Source: Tetrapyrgos nigripes
Taxonomy: Eukaryota; Basidiomycota; Agaricomycetes; Agaricales; Campanellaceae
Assembly (NCBI GenBank): GCA_013368315.1
Contig: JAACJM010000180.1
Span: forward strand, 62,001-126,000
Length of the DNA stretch: 64,000 bases
Direction of reading: 5' to 3'
Position numbers and translations under genes: made by a program. The first letter of the stretch is position 1. Every line of letters starts with the position of its first letter. Below the pieces are notes generated by a model, which saw nothing but the letters and a program-made list of their open reading frames with translations, ran no database searches and was not told where the DNA came from. Below are positions 32,601 through 43,426 of the stretch, in pieces.

Positions 32601-34916
32601 ATGTCATTTCTTCCAGCTGGAACTCGACTTTCTTGGCCACCACATCTCTCAACGTGGCATCGAAGCGCAAAGCTCCAAGTATGACGCTATTCTAAATTTC
32701 CCTGCTCCGACTTCTGCAGAACAGGTCAGGCATTTCTTGGGTATGGTCCAGTTCATCGCAGGCTACCTCACTACAGAGTTAGCTGAGTATACTCATGTGC
32801 TGACTCCTCTCACAAAGAAGGAGTGTAATAGCTCTTTTCCTGAGTGGACCTTGGACCACCAGAAAGCCTTTGTCCGCATCAAGGAGATGGTGGTAGAAAG
32901 GGCCACTTTAACTACGATTGACCAAGCTAATCCTGGAGATAATCAAGTCTTCCTCATCTGTGATGCAAGTGACTGGAGAATGGGCATGGTTCTGGCTTGG
33001 GGCCCTGACTTAGCATCTGTGAAACCTGTTGCCTTTGATTCCGCGCAACTATCAGGCACAGAACTTAACTACCCAGTGCATGAAAAAGAATTACTTGCTA
33101 TTATCTGAGCTCTAAAGAAATGGTGAGCAGACTGCTTAGGCATGCCAATACAGGTTCTCACTGATCACTGCACACTCGAGAACTTCACTTCACAAAAAGA
33201 CCTCAGTCAACGACAGTTACGCTGGCAAGAATTCTTGAGCCAATATGAAATCTTCATCCACTATCTCCCTGGTGAACTTAATTCAGCTGCAGATGCTCTC
33301 TCCCGCATCCCTCCAGGTGCCCTGCCAGGTGAATTGGTTATTGAACGTGATACTAGTTCCTTCCATGCAGATCTTTGGTGTGCTGCACCAGTGGCATCAG
33401 TGTTGAGCCTACAAGTTGATTCAGAGTTTGTTGAGGATATCAAAACAGGTTATGAGTCTGATATCTTCACGCAGCGATTGGAAAGTCAGAGTAAATCCTC
33501 CATCCCAGGCATTGAACTCACAATGGACTTTGGTACATTGACGGGCATTTGTACATCCCCAAATTCAAAGATACTCAAGAATCACTTTTCCACTTGGCGC
33601 ATGATGCGTCGGGTCACTTCGGGGGCATGAAATCATATGAGTATCTATGACATTCATACTACTGGCCAAACATGAGGCGTGACCTGATGAAAGCCTACAT
33701 ATCAGGGTGTACTGATTGCCAATGCAACAAGAGCTCAACAGTAAACTGTTGAGGCCCATTACATCCCCTACCTGTTCCTGACAGTAAACTTGCTAGTGTC
33801 AGTTTGGACTTTATTGGTCCATTGCCCGAGGACAATGGCTTTAACAGCATCTTGTTGATGACCTGTCATTTGGGAGCAGACATTCATATAATCCCAATGT
33901 TGACAGATATCAGCACAGACGAAGCTGCCCTCTTGTTCTTCTGTCATTGGTATTGTGAGAACAGCTTGCCAGACGACCTGGTCTGCAATCGCGACAAACT
34001 ATGGATCTCATCATTTTGGAAATTGTTCTTACATCTCACTGGAATAAAACTCAAGATGTCCACTGCCTACCATCCGGAAACAGATGGATGCTCGGAGAGG
34101 TCTAATAAAACAATCAATCAATGCATACGCTACTATGTTTCACGCAATCAAAAGGGCTGGTCTTCGGCTACTTACAAGATTCACTTTGATATTCTTAATG
34201 CAGTGAATGCAAGCACAGGCTTGTCTGGTTTCCAGTTGAAAACAGGAAGAGCACCTCGGCTCATTCCGACACTCGAGAAAAACATTTCTGCGGAGGATAA
34301 ACCAGCTGCAGACATTTTGCGAGCCATCTTGGAGAACGAGGCAGATGCCCGAGATTGCCTACTCATGGCAAAGGTACTCCAAGCCGAAATGGCAAACAAG
34401 CATCGTGGTTCCCCGGACAAATTCAAAGAGGGTGATCTCGTCATGCTAACTACTATACATAGATGCAGAGAATACGCAAAGAAGGGAGAAACTCGGACTG
34501 CAAAATTCTATCCTCACTATGACGGTCCATACAAGATTGTCAAGGCTCATCTGGAGACCGATAGTTATACTCTACATCTCCCTAACCAACCCAAGGTTTT
34601 TCCGACCTTCTACGTGGGCGAGCTAAAACGTTTTGTAGCAAACGATGAGACTCTTTTCCCCAACCGAGCTCTCCCAGGCCCTATCATCACAATGGTTGAC
34701 GGACACGAGGAGCATCAGATTGAAAAGATACTCAATGCTCGACCCTGGGGGAGAGGTTGGCGCTTCCTGGTTTGTTGGTCAGGCGAAGGTCCCGAAGAGG
34801 ACTGTTGGATTGCTTATTCCTTGCTAAAAGACTGCGCAGCACTAGATCAATGGTATACTGAAGGAGGAGACAGGCCTGATGTGCCCGAATTTAACGGTAT
34901 TATCAGAAATAACTAA
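29670..34916 (+). pseudogene. gag-pol polyprotein of nested Ty3 element
   Basis: Starts ATGCCACCCAGATT. Domain order: a proline/serine-rich N-terminus, gag (about 29900-30560), a CCRLWF-x-AGHDTRDC knuckle (about 30740), an aspartic protease-like DDGSSYVLI (about 31400), RT with YLDDIVIWS (about 32490), RNase H with FLICDASDW (about 32950) and TDHCTLENF (about 33160), an integrase zinc finger (LAHDASGH...C-x2-C, about 33595-33725), the integrase core with D (LDFIG), D (NRDKLW) and E (CSERSN), and a chromodomain (34690-34860; IEKILNARPW, WRFLVCWSG, DCWIAYSLL). The chromodomain places it among chromoviruses, which usually target heterochromatin. Seven in-frame stops, all TGA (about 29940, 30059, 30286, 33106, 33123, 33648 and 33749), and two frameshifts (about 31790 and 32150) interrupt it. 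Confidence 0.92.
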
Positions 34917-35150
34917 CACTAACTATTCCTTTTACTTCTCTGCAGGTTCCCTTCCATTCCTTCCATTTCTGTACTGGCGGAAGAAGACTGCTGAAGAGAA
35001 GTCAAGGTTAGATGGTTTCCCCTTTCTATTTCTCATGGTTATCGCTGGGTTCGCGCCTGGCGTGGTTTACAATAATGACACTTACATTCCCCGTTGAATA
35101 TTGCTCGAGGTTTTTGAATTGCTGGGTTTTTTGCTCTAGGTGGGGAGGGG

Positions 35151-35356
35151 TGTAAGGACGCCCTCACGTCCTTATCACGTGGCCGTGGCGTACGAGTACT
35201 TAGAGTCCCGATATTGATCGGTTCTGGACTTCTTCTTCTCTCACTCTTACCACATCCTTGTATATCGTACGATATCCTTTCCTCTGGTTCTTATACGACG
35301 TGTGCCTGTTCATTCGTGTGACTTGTGAGTGTTCTCGCCTATAAGGCGAGTTTCCA
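35151..35356 (+). repeat. 3' LTR of nested Ty3 element
   Basis: 206 bp, TGTAAGGACG...GAGTTTCCA. It carries the 41-bp stretch missing from the 5' LTR (TCTCACTCTTACCACATCC and following) and retains more CG dinucleotides than the 5' LTR. Confidence 0.93.
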
Positions 35357-35414
35357 ATTTGCTTATTAATTTCTCGCCCGAAATTCCTCTCGAACGACGT
35401 CGCAAGATGATTAG
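35357..35414 (+). repeat. Ngaro-like element, repeat B1 (right part)
   Basis: Continuation of B1 after the nested element, starting with the duplicated ATTTG and ending GATGATTAG, directly abutting A2. Confidence 0.85.
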
Positions 35415-35780
35415 TTGTGTTTTAAAAAGGGTTTTACAAAAATCTAATCATCGCCGTGAGTTACGCCGTGAATTTCCTATTCCCTCTCTCTTATACCCAT
35501 CGCGCAGGACCCCAGGGCTGTCCATTGCTTATCCCGTTCTTGATTTTCCCCTATCTGCTTCCGATTATTTCCCTATCTTAATATATTGGCATTTATCTCT
35601 ATAGTACCTTAGATTGGTCTCCTTTCTTACTCTGTTTCATTCCCTGATTCATGTATACTTATACCCGAGAGCCACACTTTCATTTCCCCTCACGAGTCTC
35701 TCGGGTATGTTGTTTATTTCTCCTGATCCTTTCATTTCCCCTTATGAGTCTATCAGTGGTTATCAGTAGATTTTTCATCA
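35415..35780 (+). repeat. Ngaro-like element, repeat A2
   Basis: Matches A1 (26019-26382) over its whole length. Abuts B1 on the left; a 37-bp unique spacer separates it from B2. Confidence 0.88.
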
Positions 35781-35817
35781 CCCACCGTCCACTCCCATAT
35801 GTACATTATGTACTATT

Positions 35818-35941
35818 GCGTTGCCGAGCCATCGTTTTCGTCGAAATATACCCAGGGGAGTCGCTGTTTCAGGACTCCCCGTGATTCGCCTATTAATTTC
35901 TCGCCCGAAATTCCTCTCGAACGACGTCGCAAGACGATTAG
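35818..35941 (+). repeat. Ngaro-like element, repeat B2
   Basis: Uninterrupted copy of B (124 bp), ending GACGATTAG, followed by host sequence ATATAAGTGAGAAGG that corresponds to 13091-13105 in Q copy 1. Confidence 0.88.
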
Positions 35942-35942
35942 A

Positions 35943-36123
35943 TATAAGTGAGAAGGGATAATAAAAGAAGGAAGTAAATGGAAGAGAGCCGTTATGGTAT
36001 AAGGTACGTAGAAGATAAGAAATAAGAGAAAAAGAAATAGGGGTTAAAGCGTACTCGCGACTTTGATTTCCAAGCTTCATGCGCGCCTTGGGGCTAGCTG
36101 CATCTGATGCATCTTCCTGCAAT
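35943..36123. repeat. segmental unit Q, copy 2 (right part)
   Basis: Resumes the homology to 13091-13548 beyond the Ngaro-like element, without the 13174-13443 insertion, and ends at CTGCAATACC, where the hAT-containing segment of copy 1 is missing. Confidence 0.85.
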
Positions 36124-36727
36124 ACCCGAATTCTGTGATCATTGGTGATCTTTTGGATTCTGACAATTTAATATTCATCAAAGCCCTGGGGAGGGAGACC
36201 GTTGAGGTGAGTTGATATTGATTATTTTGATTTTTTATCAACGACAGTCCTGATGTGCTGATAATTTTGCCCTTTCTTCATCACATCGTGTGGTTCTTCC
36301 CATGGCGTATCTTCAATCATCTCGCTAGCCGCTAAAATACTTGTCTTAAAACTTGAAGGAGTTGACTGCCTTGTGTCACTGGTGATTACCTTCTCATTGA
36401 CGACCATTCAGCTTTATGATTTTGCAATGGCATTACAATGCATGAATATACCTTTGTGCAGATACTGTTTGCAAATGTCAGACATCAATGACAAGATGGT
36501 TTACTGTAGTTGCTATTCCACCAGGACCTCGCAAAGTAGAAACTTGGTGGAAACTGTCAGTGATCACGTGTCCGGGACACTTCTTCGAAGCAATCTTGCT
36601 AAGTGTAGCTCAACTCAATTGCTCGGCATAAGCCATCAATCCAAAAGATACAGTCTCGCGCAATCACATATCATGCATGCACATGACTTAGACACTTTCC
36701 TCGCTTTGTGCCTGCGTACATCTAGCT
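36124..36727. other. upstream region of NACHT gene C
   Basis: Nearly identical to 14648-15239. Presumed promoter and leader of NACHT gene C; no separate gene is supported. Confidence 0.5.
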
Positions 36728-39411
36728 ATGACAGACAATTCTGCTGAAAATAAGTGAGTGATGATGCCTCTTCACTGAATCTCATTATCATCTAAAACTA
36801 CGCTACGAAGTCTTTCCAAGCCGCCATCTATGGAGATTGGGTCTGGTTTTATTATTATTTGAGCAATCATTTCTTTCTGACCAAACACTTTTAGGATGTT
36901 TAATCAGGCCTCACAATTTACCATCACTCAGAGCCCAATTACTGTTATTGGTGGTAATCAAATAAATCAGAGTGAGTTATACTAACTTGCAGTCTCAAAT
37001 TGCCAGTCACAATCGAAAAATAACAATAAAACATTACAGGCAATGTAGTGGGCAGTCCAAAAGATTTGAAGTGGATTAATGCACCAAATCCATTTGAGAA
37101 TTTCTACAGTGCAGAACAAAAGATAGTGCAAGGCACAGGCACCTGGTTGCTTGAGCACAGGTTATTTCAAGAATGGAAGACTGGCATGAGCCCTTTCTTG
37201 TGGCTTCAAGGCAAAGGTCAGTTTTCAGAAGTATTGTTAGAGATTTGTTTGTTCCTAAAATGTTCTTGATTTAGCTGGTTCTGGAAAAACCTTTTTATGG
37301 TAAGTGAACTTATCAGAATGTGAGATTGAGGGAACCTTAAATATTCTCTTTAGCACTACTGTCATCAAGACTTTGAGAAAGGACTCTGTGTTCCTTTATT
37401 ATTATTTTGATACTCGCGATAAAGCCAAAGTGGATTATAGTGGAATTGTCTCTTCCTTGTTGCATCAAGTAGCAGCAGAGGCAATGAGACAGAATAGCGA
37501 GAATGCTTACAATGCAATTCATCAGCTCTATATCAACAGCAAAGAAGGCAAATTTCTTATTCCAGAGGATATGGAGTCCACTCTTTTGGATTTGATGGCA
37601 ATGATGGATGCTGTCTACATTATAATTGATGCCCTAGATGAATGTGCTGAGGAAGATCAAGGCAAACTACTAGCCTTGGTAGATACATTACTCACCAAAC
37701 TCAAAAACTGCTTTGTGTTTGTATCAAGCCGTCCACATATTAATACAACTCACAACAAAGTTGGGATTATCTCATTGGATAAACAGATGTCTGATGTTGG
37801 TATTACCTCTGATATTGAAAAATATGTGGATACAAAACTACAAAAACAACGTGCTTGGTCTTCTGAACTGAAGGCTGAAGTAAAGGACACTTTACTGAAT
37901 AGTGCTAATGGACAGTAAGTATCCATTTTAATTTTTATAATCTCAAGAGCAATGTGCTAAATGATTATAACAGAATCAGATGGGTAGACTGTCAGTTGAC
38001 GGCACTTAATGAGATCAAGATGCCAAGAGGGATCAGAAAAGCCTTAAAGAGCTTGCCAAAAACTTTACAAGAGACATATGCCAAGATTTTGGAGCAGGTG
38101 AAAGATGAACAGAAAGATTATGTAAAGACTATTTTTCAGTGGCTGCTTTTTGCTTATAGGCCATTGACCATACGGGAGGTTCAACATATATTGGCTATTG
38201 ATGTGGAAGAGGAAATATTCCGACCTGAAGATCTACTTGAAAATATTGAAACAGAGCTACACAATGTGGTGAATTCTAGCTTGGTAGTCATTATTCAAGC
38301 TAGTACTGAAGAGTACAGATGGAACAAGCAGAATTTTTTGACAGTTCAACTAGCCCATCCTTCTGTAAAAGATTACCTGCTATCAGAAGCAGCTATGCAA
38401 AGTGTTTCAGGATATTTTCAGATGAATAGTGCTCTAGCCCATGAAGCTATTTGTCAGATGTGTATTGTTTATCTTTTATGCTGTGGACAAGAAGCAATTA
38501 ATGTGGAAAAATGTGCCTTAGCACATTATGCTTCCAAGTATTGGTTCTTGCATTCTAATCAAACCAAAGAAGAATGTTCAGCCATATTGGACCTCAGTTG
38601 CAAGCTCTTAAGCACTACACAGCCTGCATATTATAACTGGTTGAAAGTGTATACACCTGATACATGGGATAATAAACCAGATAACATCATAGTACAACCT
38701 CTTTATTATGCTAGTTATATAGGACTGAAAAGTGTTGTTGTGTATATGCTTGAAAAAGGAGCTGATGTCAATGCACAGGGTGGATTTTATGAAAATGCAC
38801 TATATGCTGCAAGCTTTGAGGGGCATCTAGAGGTTGTGAGAGCACTCCTTGAAAAAGGAGCTGATGTCAATGCACAGGGTGGATATTATGGAAATGCACT
38901 ACAGGCTGCAAGCCATATTGGGCATCTAGTGGCTGTGAGAGCACTCCTTGAAAAAGGAGCTGATGTCAATGCACAGGGTGGAAAATATGGAAATGCACTA
39001 CTGGCTGCAAGCTATGAAGGGCATCTAGAGGTTGTGAGAGCACTCCTTGAAAAAGGAGCTGATGTCAATGCACAGGGTGGAGAATATGCAAATGCACTAC
39101 AGGCTGCAAGCCGTAGTGGGCATCTAGAGGTTGTGAGAGCACTCCTTGAAAAAGGAGCTGATGTCAATGCACAGGGTGGATTCTATGGAAATGCACTACA
39201 GGCTGCAAGCCGTAGTGGGCATCTAGAGGTTGTGAGAGCACTCCTTGAAAAAGGAGCTGATGTCAATGCACAAGGTGGATTTTATGGAAATGCACTACAG
39301 GCTGCAAGCTCTTGGAGGCATCTAGAGGTTGTGAGAGCACTCCTTGAAAAAGGAGCTGATGTCAATACACAGGGTGGAGAATATGCAAATGATGTGTATG
39401 ACTCAGATTGA
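36728..39411 (+). CDS. NACHT-ankyrin NLR-like protein C (767 aa, six exons)
   Basis: Exons are 36728-36753, 36895-36971, 37040-37216, 37275-37299, 37354-37914 and 37974-39411, totalling 2304 nt in one frame with all splice sites as in gene B. The architecture is the same: short N-terminus, Walker A GKAGSGKT, Walker B IIIDALDE, SSRPH, winged-helix-like region and C-terminal ankyrin repeats. There are six repeats instead of nine; the last five match the last five of gene B and the first (FYENALYAASFEG) is unique. The region encoded by about 37755-38345 (after the NACHT domain) differs at many sites from gene B, while sequence on both sides is nearly identical. As for gene B, a receptor role is inferred from the family. 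The gene is intact despite being surrounded by mobile elements. Confidence 0.88.
38760..39375 (+). repeat. 99-bp tandem ankyrin repeats of NACHT gene C
   Basis: Six 99-bp units. Units 2-6 equal units 5-9 of gene B at the nucleotide level as far as can be read. Unit 1 is not found in gene B. Confidence 0.9.
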
Positions 39412-40394
39412 AATGCATTTAGCTTCTATAACCTCTAAATTTCAAAATATGAATGTACAGACTGAAATGTTAACTATATAAACTTTCACAAGAAATGGTT
39501 ATGTTCTCCAGTTGTTTCTGGTATCTGCTAGTACCACAAGGATTTAGTACTCACTTTTTCAAAACTACGCAATCTATTTACCAACTTGTGTTCTTGTGTT
39601 TTGATTGTTGACAAAATTTGAAAATATTTATTTAAAAAATGCAGCAGGACAATGACAATACCACAGTGTAGGTATGTATATGCACGGCAAGTTTAGCATT
39701 TAGGCCTATCTTAGGCTATCAGTTACTGCAATGATCATATATTCCCGCAGCTACTGTCTACATGATATAGCATGCAAGATTCTCGAGCGAAAAGCAGCTT
39801 ATACTGTCAGCAAAGAGTTTGTACAACTGTCTTTTCCAAAGGGGTATTTGAGTTGTGAAATGAGTTCACCGTGTTTCCAATCATCTACGTGGCCTTTCGA
39901 GGCTATGGTAAGGCCTGATTTGAGCCTCGTAGTAGGTTAGTATTTCCTGATGCGCAGTAAACAGAAGCTAGTACTTTTTTAAATGCCAGGATTTCTCGCA
40001 ATTTTGCTTTATAACGGACCGATCCCAGCAAATGAGATCTACTTAGTTGCTTTTGTACAGAAAAGTTTGACCGAAACATAGGTTCGGGGACCTTGGAAAA
40101 GCCGTCTCATACCCGTCTCGTATCTTACCTGCGTTGCCCTCGAGACGGTACGGTCATGGACCCATATTAACACTATCCGTAAACCATCAGATACGGAGGC
40201 GGTTGAGAGCCCTAGACCATTTAAACTTCAAATCCCAGCTACTTATGAAGATGTGATGTCCAAGCCAAAGGATATGTGTAGCACACCAATGGTGGACAAC
40301 GGGATAGGGGAAAGTGTGGGAAAGGTTTCCAACATAGACGCTTTCTGATTTCAGCGTGCTTTACACTTTGTTTTTCTCGTCTCTCTGTTTAACT
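39412..40394. other. 3' flank of NACHT gene C
   Basis: Collinear and near-identical copy of 18227-19209, without gene. It runs into the leader of the next FCP1-like remnant. Confidence 0.5.
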
Positions 40395-42480
40395 CTGGGG
40401 GAATACAACTACAACCCACACACTAGCGCGTTGGGTGCGCAGTCGTCTACACTTCTCGTATAGTCTTCCGGTTCGGCATCTAGTCCGTCCTATTCTTCGC
40501 GTTATGATCCCCACTTCCATGCGCACTCTCCACCTCCACCTCCACCTCCACCTCCACATGTTGCACCCCCACGCCCAGCTGACGGGAACTGGGACTCCTA
40601 CACCGACCCACTCTACCTCTCCCAACGTCCCCTTCGTCTCACTTATCTCTGCCCTTACATCCCCGCATTCGTCTCATACCTATTCCACGAAGAAACGCAT
40701 ATATGGTTGGACGTTATGGTTTCGAGTTCGCTGCAGCTCCATAGCGTGAGGGATATGGTTGGGAGGGTGTTTGGTTCTAGAAGTGGGGTAGGATGAAGGG
40801 TGGGGCGAGAGGTGGGGGGTATTTGGGAAATTATGAGGAGTTATTACGCTGGTAAAGCTGGTGGTGCCAGTAGGGGTGGTGGGGACAAGTTAGGATCTGG
40901 AGAGTTATTACGCTGGTAAAGCTGGTGGTGCTAGTAGGGGTGGTGGACATAAGTTAGGATCTGGATCTGGTGAAGCCGAACCTCATGCTCCGGAGAACGA
41001 GAAGACGAAGAAGAACAAACCAGGTCTAATAGCCGTATGGGCTCGGGATACACTCGATTTGGAGGTGAGTTTTGAGTTTTGTTTTGTTATACTCGTTTCT
41101 GTTTCGGAACCCGACTCTTTAGGTTTGCATTTTATCTTATTTTTATTGCCTGCTGAGATCGCTCTGAGACCCCATTCTTTTTTTTTTGGTTTGGTTTGGT
41201 GGGTCGCTTTTCGGTTTCGTGTTCGGTTTCGGTTTTGGTTTTCTTTCCGTTCTCGTTCTCGTTTTCGTCTCCGGTTTTGTCTTTCTTTCCTCTTTTTTGC
41301 TGTTTCGTTTCATCTTTCGTCTCGTCTCGTCTGATGAAAAAAATGTCACTGACTACAATGTCTTTCATTATTAAATTTACAGATACCAAAACCCCAACTA
41401 CAAGACCTCGATAAACCTTGGGAGAAGCTTACGCCTTTGATACCGGGAAATGAGTTCCTTACCGAGATGAAGACGGGAGCAGGAGCAGACGGAGACGCAG
41501 GAGGTGCAGCAGCAGACGCAGCAGCAGATACGACGACGACACTACCTGTTGACCCGATGTTAACGACAACCTCAACACCTGCTGAAGTCGAAGACACTGC
41601 TCCCCCCACTACACCTACGCCCCCCTCTCACTCTTGCCACCCCTCTTGCTCCCCGTCTTGCTCTTACTCTTACCACCACCACCACTACCACCGCTCCTTC
41701 CTCTTTCCCTGCATCTGCGTCCGAAGAAAAAGGACTCCACCCCACCATATACCTTGCCAACACCCCCACCCCTACCACATACTACCCCAACGCCAACACC
41801 AACGCCCCCACCCCCACCCCATACACCCACTCCCCCCTCACAATCCTCCTCCTAGACGATTACCCCCTCAAAGCACGTTTACAACCCTATACCCGTTTTT
41901 GCATACCAGAGTACTCTAGAGATGTTTGGGTTATGTGGGTCCTTTCTGGTGCTGAGGGGGATAAAGGGGGAACGGTGTTAACGGGGATAAAAGTGGTAAA
42001 GGTGATGGTGAAGGCGAAGGTGCTGGTGGGGGGCGTGTCGACGCCGACGCTGTTCCAGGTACCACTATGGGCGTGGGCATGGGTGCCAAATCTGCAGCAG
42101 GTTCAGGAGAGAGAACGAGAAGAAGGGAGAGGAATCCAAGCCACGGATGGACCTACCGAAATCGAAATTCCCACTGACGAAAACGCAGTCACCGAAGACG
42201 TCGTAGCAAACACCTCCATCCACACCTCCACCGACTCTATCGTCCCCATTGCACCAACCGTACCCAACTCCCCTGCTGCTGCTAAGAAGCTAAAACGGAA
42301 GAGAACGCTGAAGAATACGGGGTCTACGGCGGATATTTCTGCCTCTGTCTCCACCTTTATCCCCACCTCTAACACTATCCCTACCTCGTTAGTCGAGGGG
42401 AAGGGGGAATCCGTCTTACCTTCAAATGTCAACTTGGGCACCGACATCGACATTAGCCTTATCCTCCAAAAAACAAACTC
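40395..42480 (+). pseudogene. FCP1-like HAD-family protein, degenerate copy C
   Basis: Sister of copy B with further deletions. The N-terminal YNYNP...TSAL part is followed almost directly by the WDSYTDPLYLSQRP region (about 40585). Motif I is missing. A short tandem duplication (GAGTTATTACGCTGGTAAAG, twice between 40840 and 40925) lies in the Gly-rich part. Intron (donor 41064, acceptor 41381) and PWEKLTPLIPGNEF (41420) are recognisable. The homology stops abruptly at about 42480 within the ILQKT block, where laccase sequence begins. Confidence 0.87.
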
Positions 42481-43064
42481 TATGATCCAGATACGCGTCA
42501 GAGTACCTCCGTTGTGAGTTTGGTGATTCATCAGGTTCATATACAGAGGCTGATATTGTTGCAGCACTGGCACGGTTTCTTCCAAGCCCGTACTTCAGAT
42601 GCCGATGGTCCTTCTTTCATTAACCAGGTGCGTTCTCAAACCTCGCAAAGAACTAGAAGAAGCTGTTGTGATGTACTTCGTTTACAGTGTCCCATTCCTC
42701 CTGGCAACATATTCCACTATGCTTTTGACACCGCCGGCCAAACCGGTTACTACGGGTATCACTCTCACTTGTCTACGCAGTACTGCGATGGTCTCCGTGG
42801 AGCATTCGTCATTTACGGTATGTCATCGTCCTGCTCTTCTTAACCTGCGTCTGTCTCAGTTTGTCCTTCCCTCCAGAGCCCCATGACCCGTTGAGACACC
42901 TCTACGATGTAGACGATGACTCAACCATCATTACTCTCGCTGATTGGTACAACGACTTTGCTCCTGACGCTGAGAACATCGAGGGACCTCATAAACAGAT
43001 TACTCCTCAAGACTGGCTCGACCTTTGCCCCGAGTACAATGACCTTGATCCAGACCAACAATAA
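42481..43064 (+). pseudogene. laccase (multicopper oxidase) with internal deletion, 5' truncated
   Basis: Exons are 42481-42513, 42565-42627, 42688-42817 and 42877-43064, with GT-AG introns of 51, 60 and 59 nt; the frame is open from end to end. It begins at [11 protein letters not shown] and continues with copper motif L1 (HWHGFFQ) and L2 ([14 protein letters not shown]), then FVIY and the ITLADWYND block that ends the first cupredoxin domain. From there it jumps to a typical laccase C-terminal tail (DWLDLCPEYNDLDPDQQ, stop 43064). The signal peptide, domains 2 and 3 and copper motifs L3 and L4 are absent, so no oxidase activity is expected. The 5' end is fused to FCP1-like remnant C. Confidence 0.88.
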
Positions 43065-43280
43065 GTGAGGAGTATGCATTTAAGGTGTCGTGGTTGGACG
43101 AGAATGAATGGTTTGCAATTGTGTGATGCCTACTTGGGCTCGGGCTTTTGGTGCCTCAATATGGATGTATTTCTATTTGCTCCACTGTTTTGCTGGGATT
43201 TGGAATACGATCTTTTCTTTTCCTTTCTTACAATACACGCCTTCTGGTTAGGATAACCGTGACGTTGTATCTGATTAGCT
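43065..43280. other. downstream of the laccase fragment, no gene seen
   Basis: Probably the former 3' untranslated region and flank of the laccase gene. No domain or repeat recognised. Confidence 0.4.
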
Positions 43281-43426
43281 CGGAATGAGACGAATCGTTG
43301 TCGTTGTGAATTAAAACACTCTTCAGCAAAGTAACACTAGTTTTGCAATGACGCTTCAATGCCACTGACTTCTAGACTCGCATCAGCCTCGGAATGAGAC
43401 GAGTTGCTGTCATTGCGAATTAAAAC
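43281..43426 (+). repeat. partial tandem repeat hosting the TIR element
   Basis: Two related units start CTCGGAATGAGACGA (43282 and 43390), each followed by about 20 bp and GAATTAAAAC. The second unit is interrupted by the inverted-repeat element after ATTAAAAC and resumes at 45327, where ACTCCTTCTCAGCAACGTAGCACTAG parallels ACTCTTCAGCAAAGTAACACTAG of unit one. It shows what the site looked like before insertion. Confidence 0.7.

Larger units (their letters stand above)
29074..35356 (+). mobile_element. Ty3/gypsy chromovirus, second family, full length and nested
   Basis: 6283 bp from LTR to LTR, with 5-bp target duplication ATTTG (29069-29073 and 35357-35361). The empty site is visible in B2 of the host element (GTGATTCGCC at about 35881). 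It is a different family from the 46.7-kb element: the LTRs are unrelated in most of their length, while gag-pol is clearly homologous. A purine-rich tract (AGGTGGGGAGGGG) precedes the 3' LTR. All large domains are present but interrupted by stops and frameshifts. Confidence 0.95.
26018..35942 (+). mobile_element. Ngaro-like (DIRS-group) tyrosine-recombinase retrotransposon with nested insertions
   Basis: The structure is A1 (26019-26382) - RT/RNase H/YR - B1 (29003-29073 plus 35357-35414) - A2 (35415-35780) - B2 (35818-35941). This split-direct-repeat arrangement, together with RT, RNase H and tyrosine recombinase in that order, defines PAT/Ngaro-type DIRS-group elements; Ngaro types are known in basidiomycetes. 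No methylase-like domain is seen. The ends are confirmed by the empty site in Q copy 1 (13081-13100), and no target duplication is apparent, as expected for recombinase insertion. Without the nested copia LTR and Ty3 element it is about 3.2 kb. The region between A1 and RT motif A, which should hold gag and the RT N-terminus, is deleted. Confidence 0.85.
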
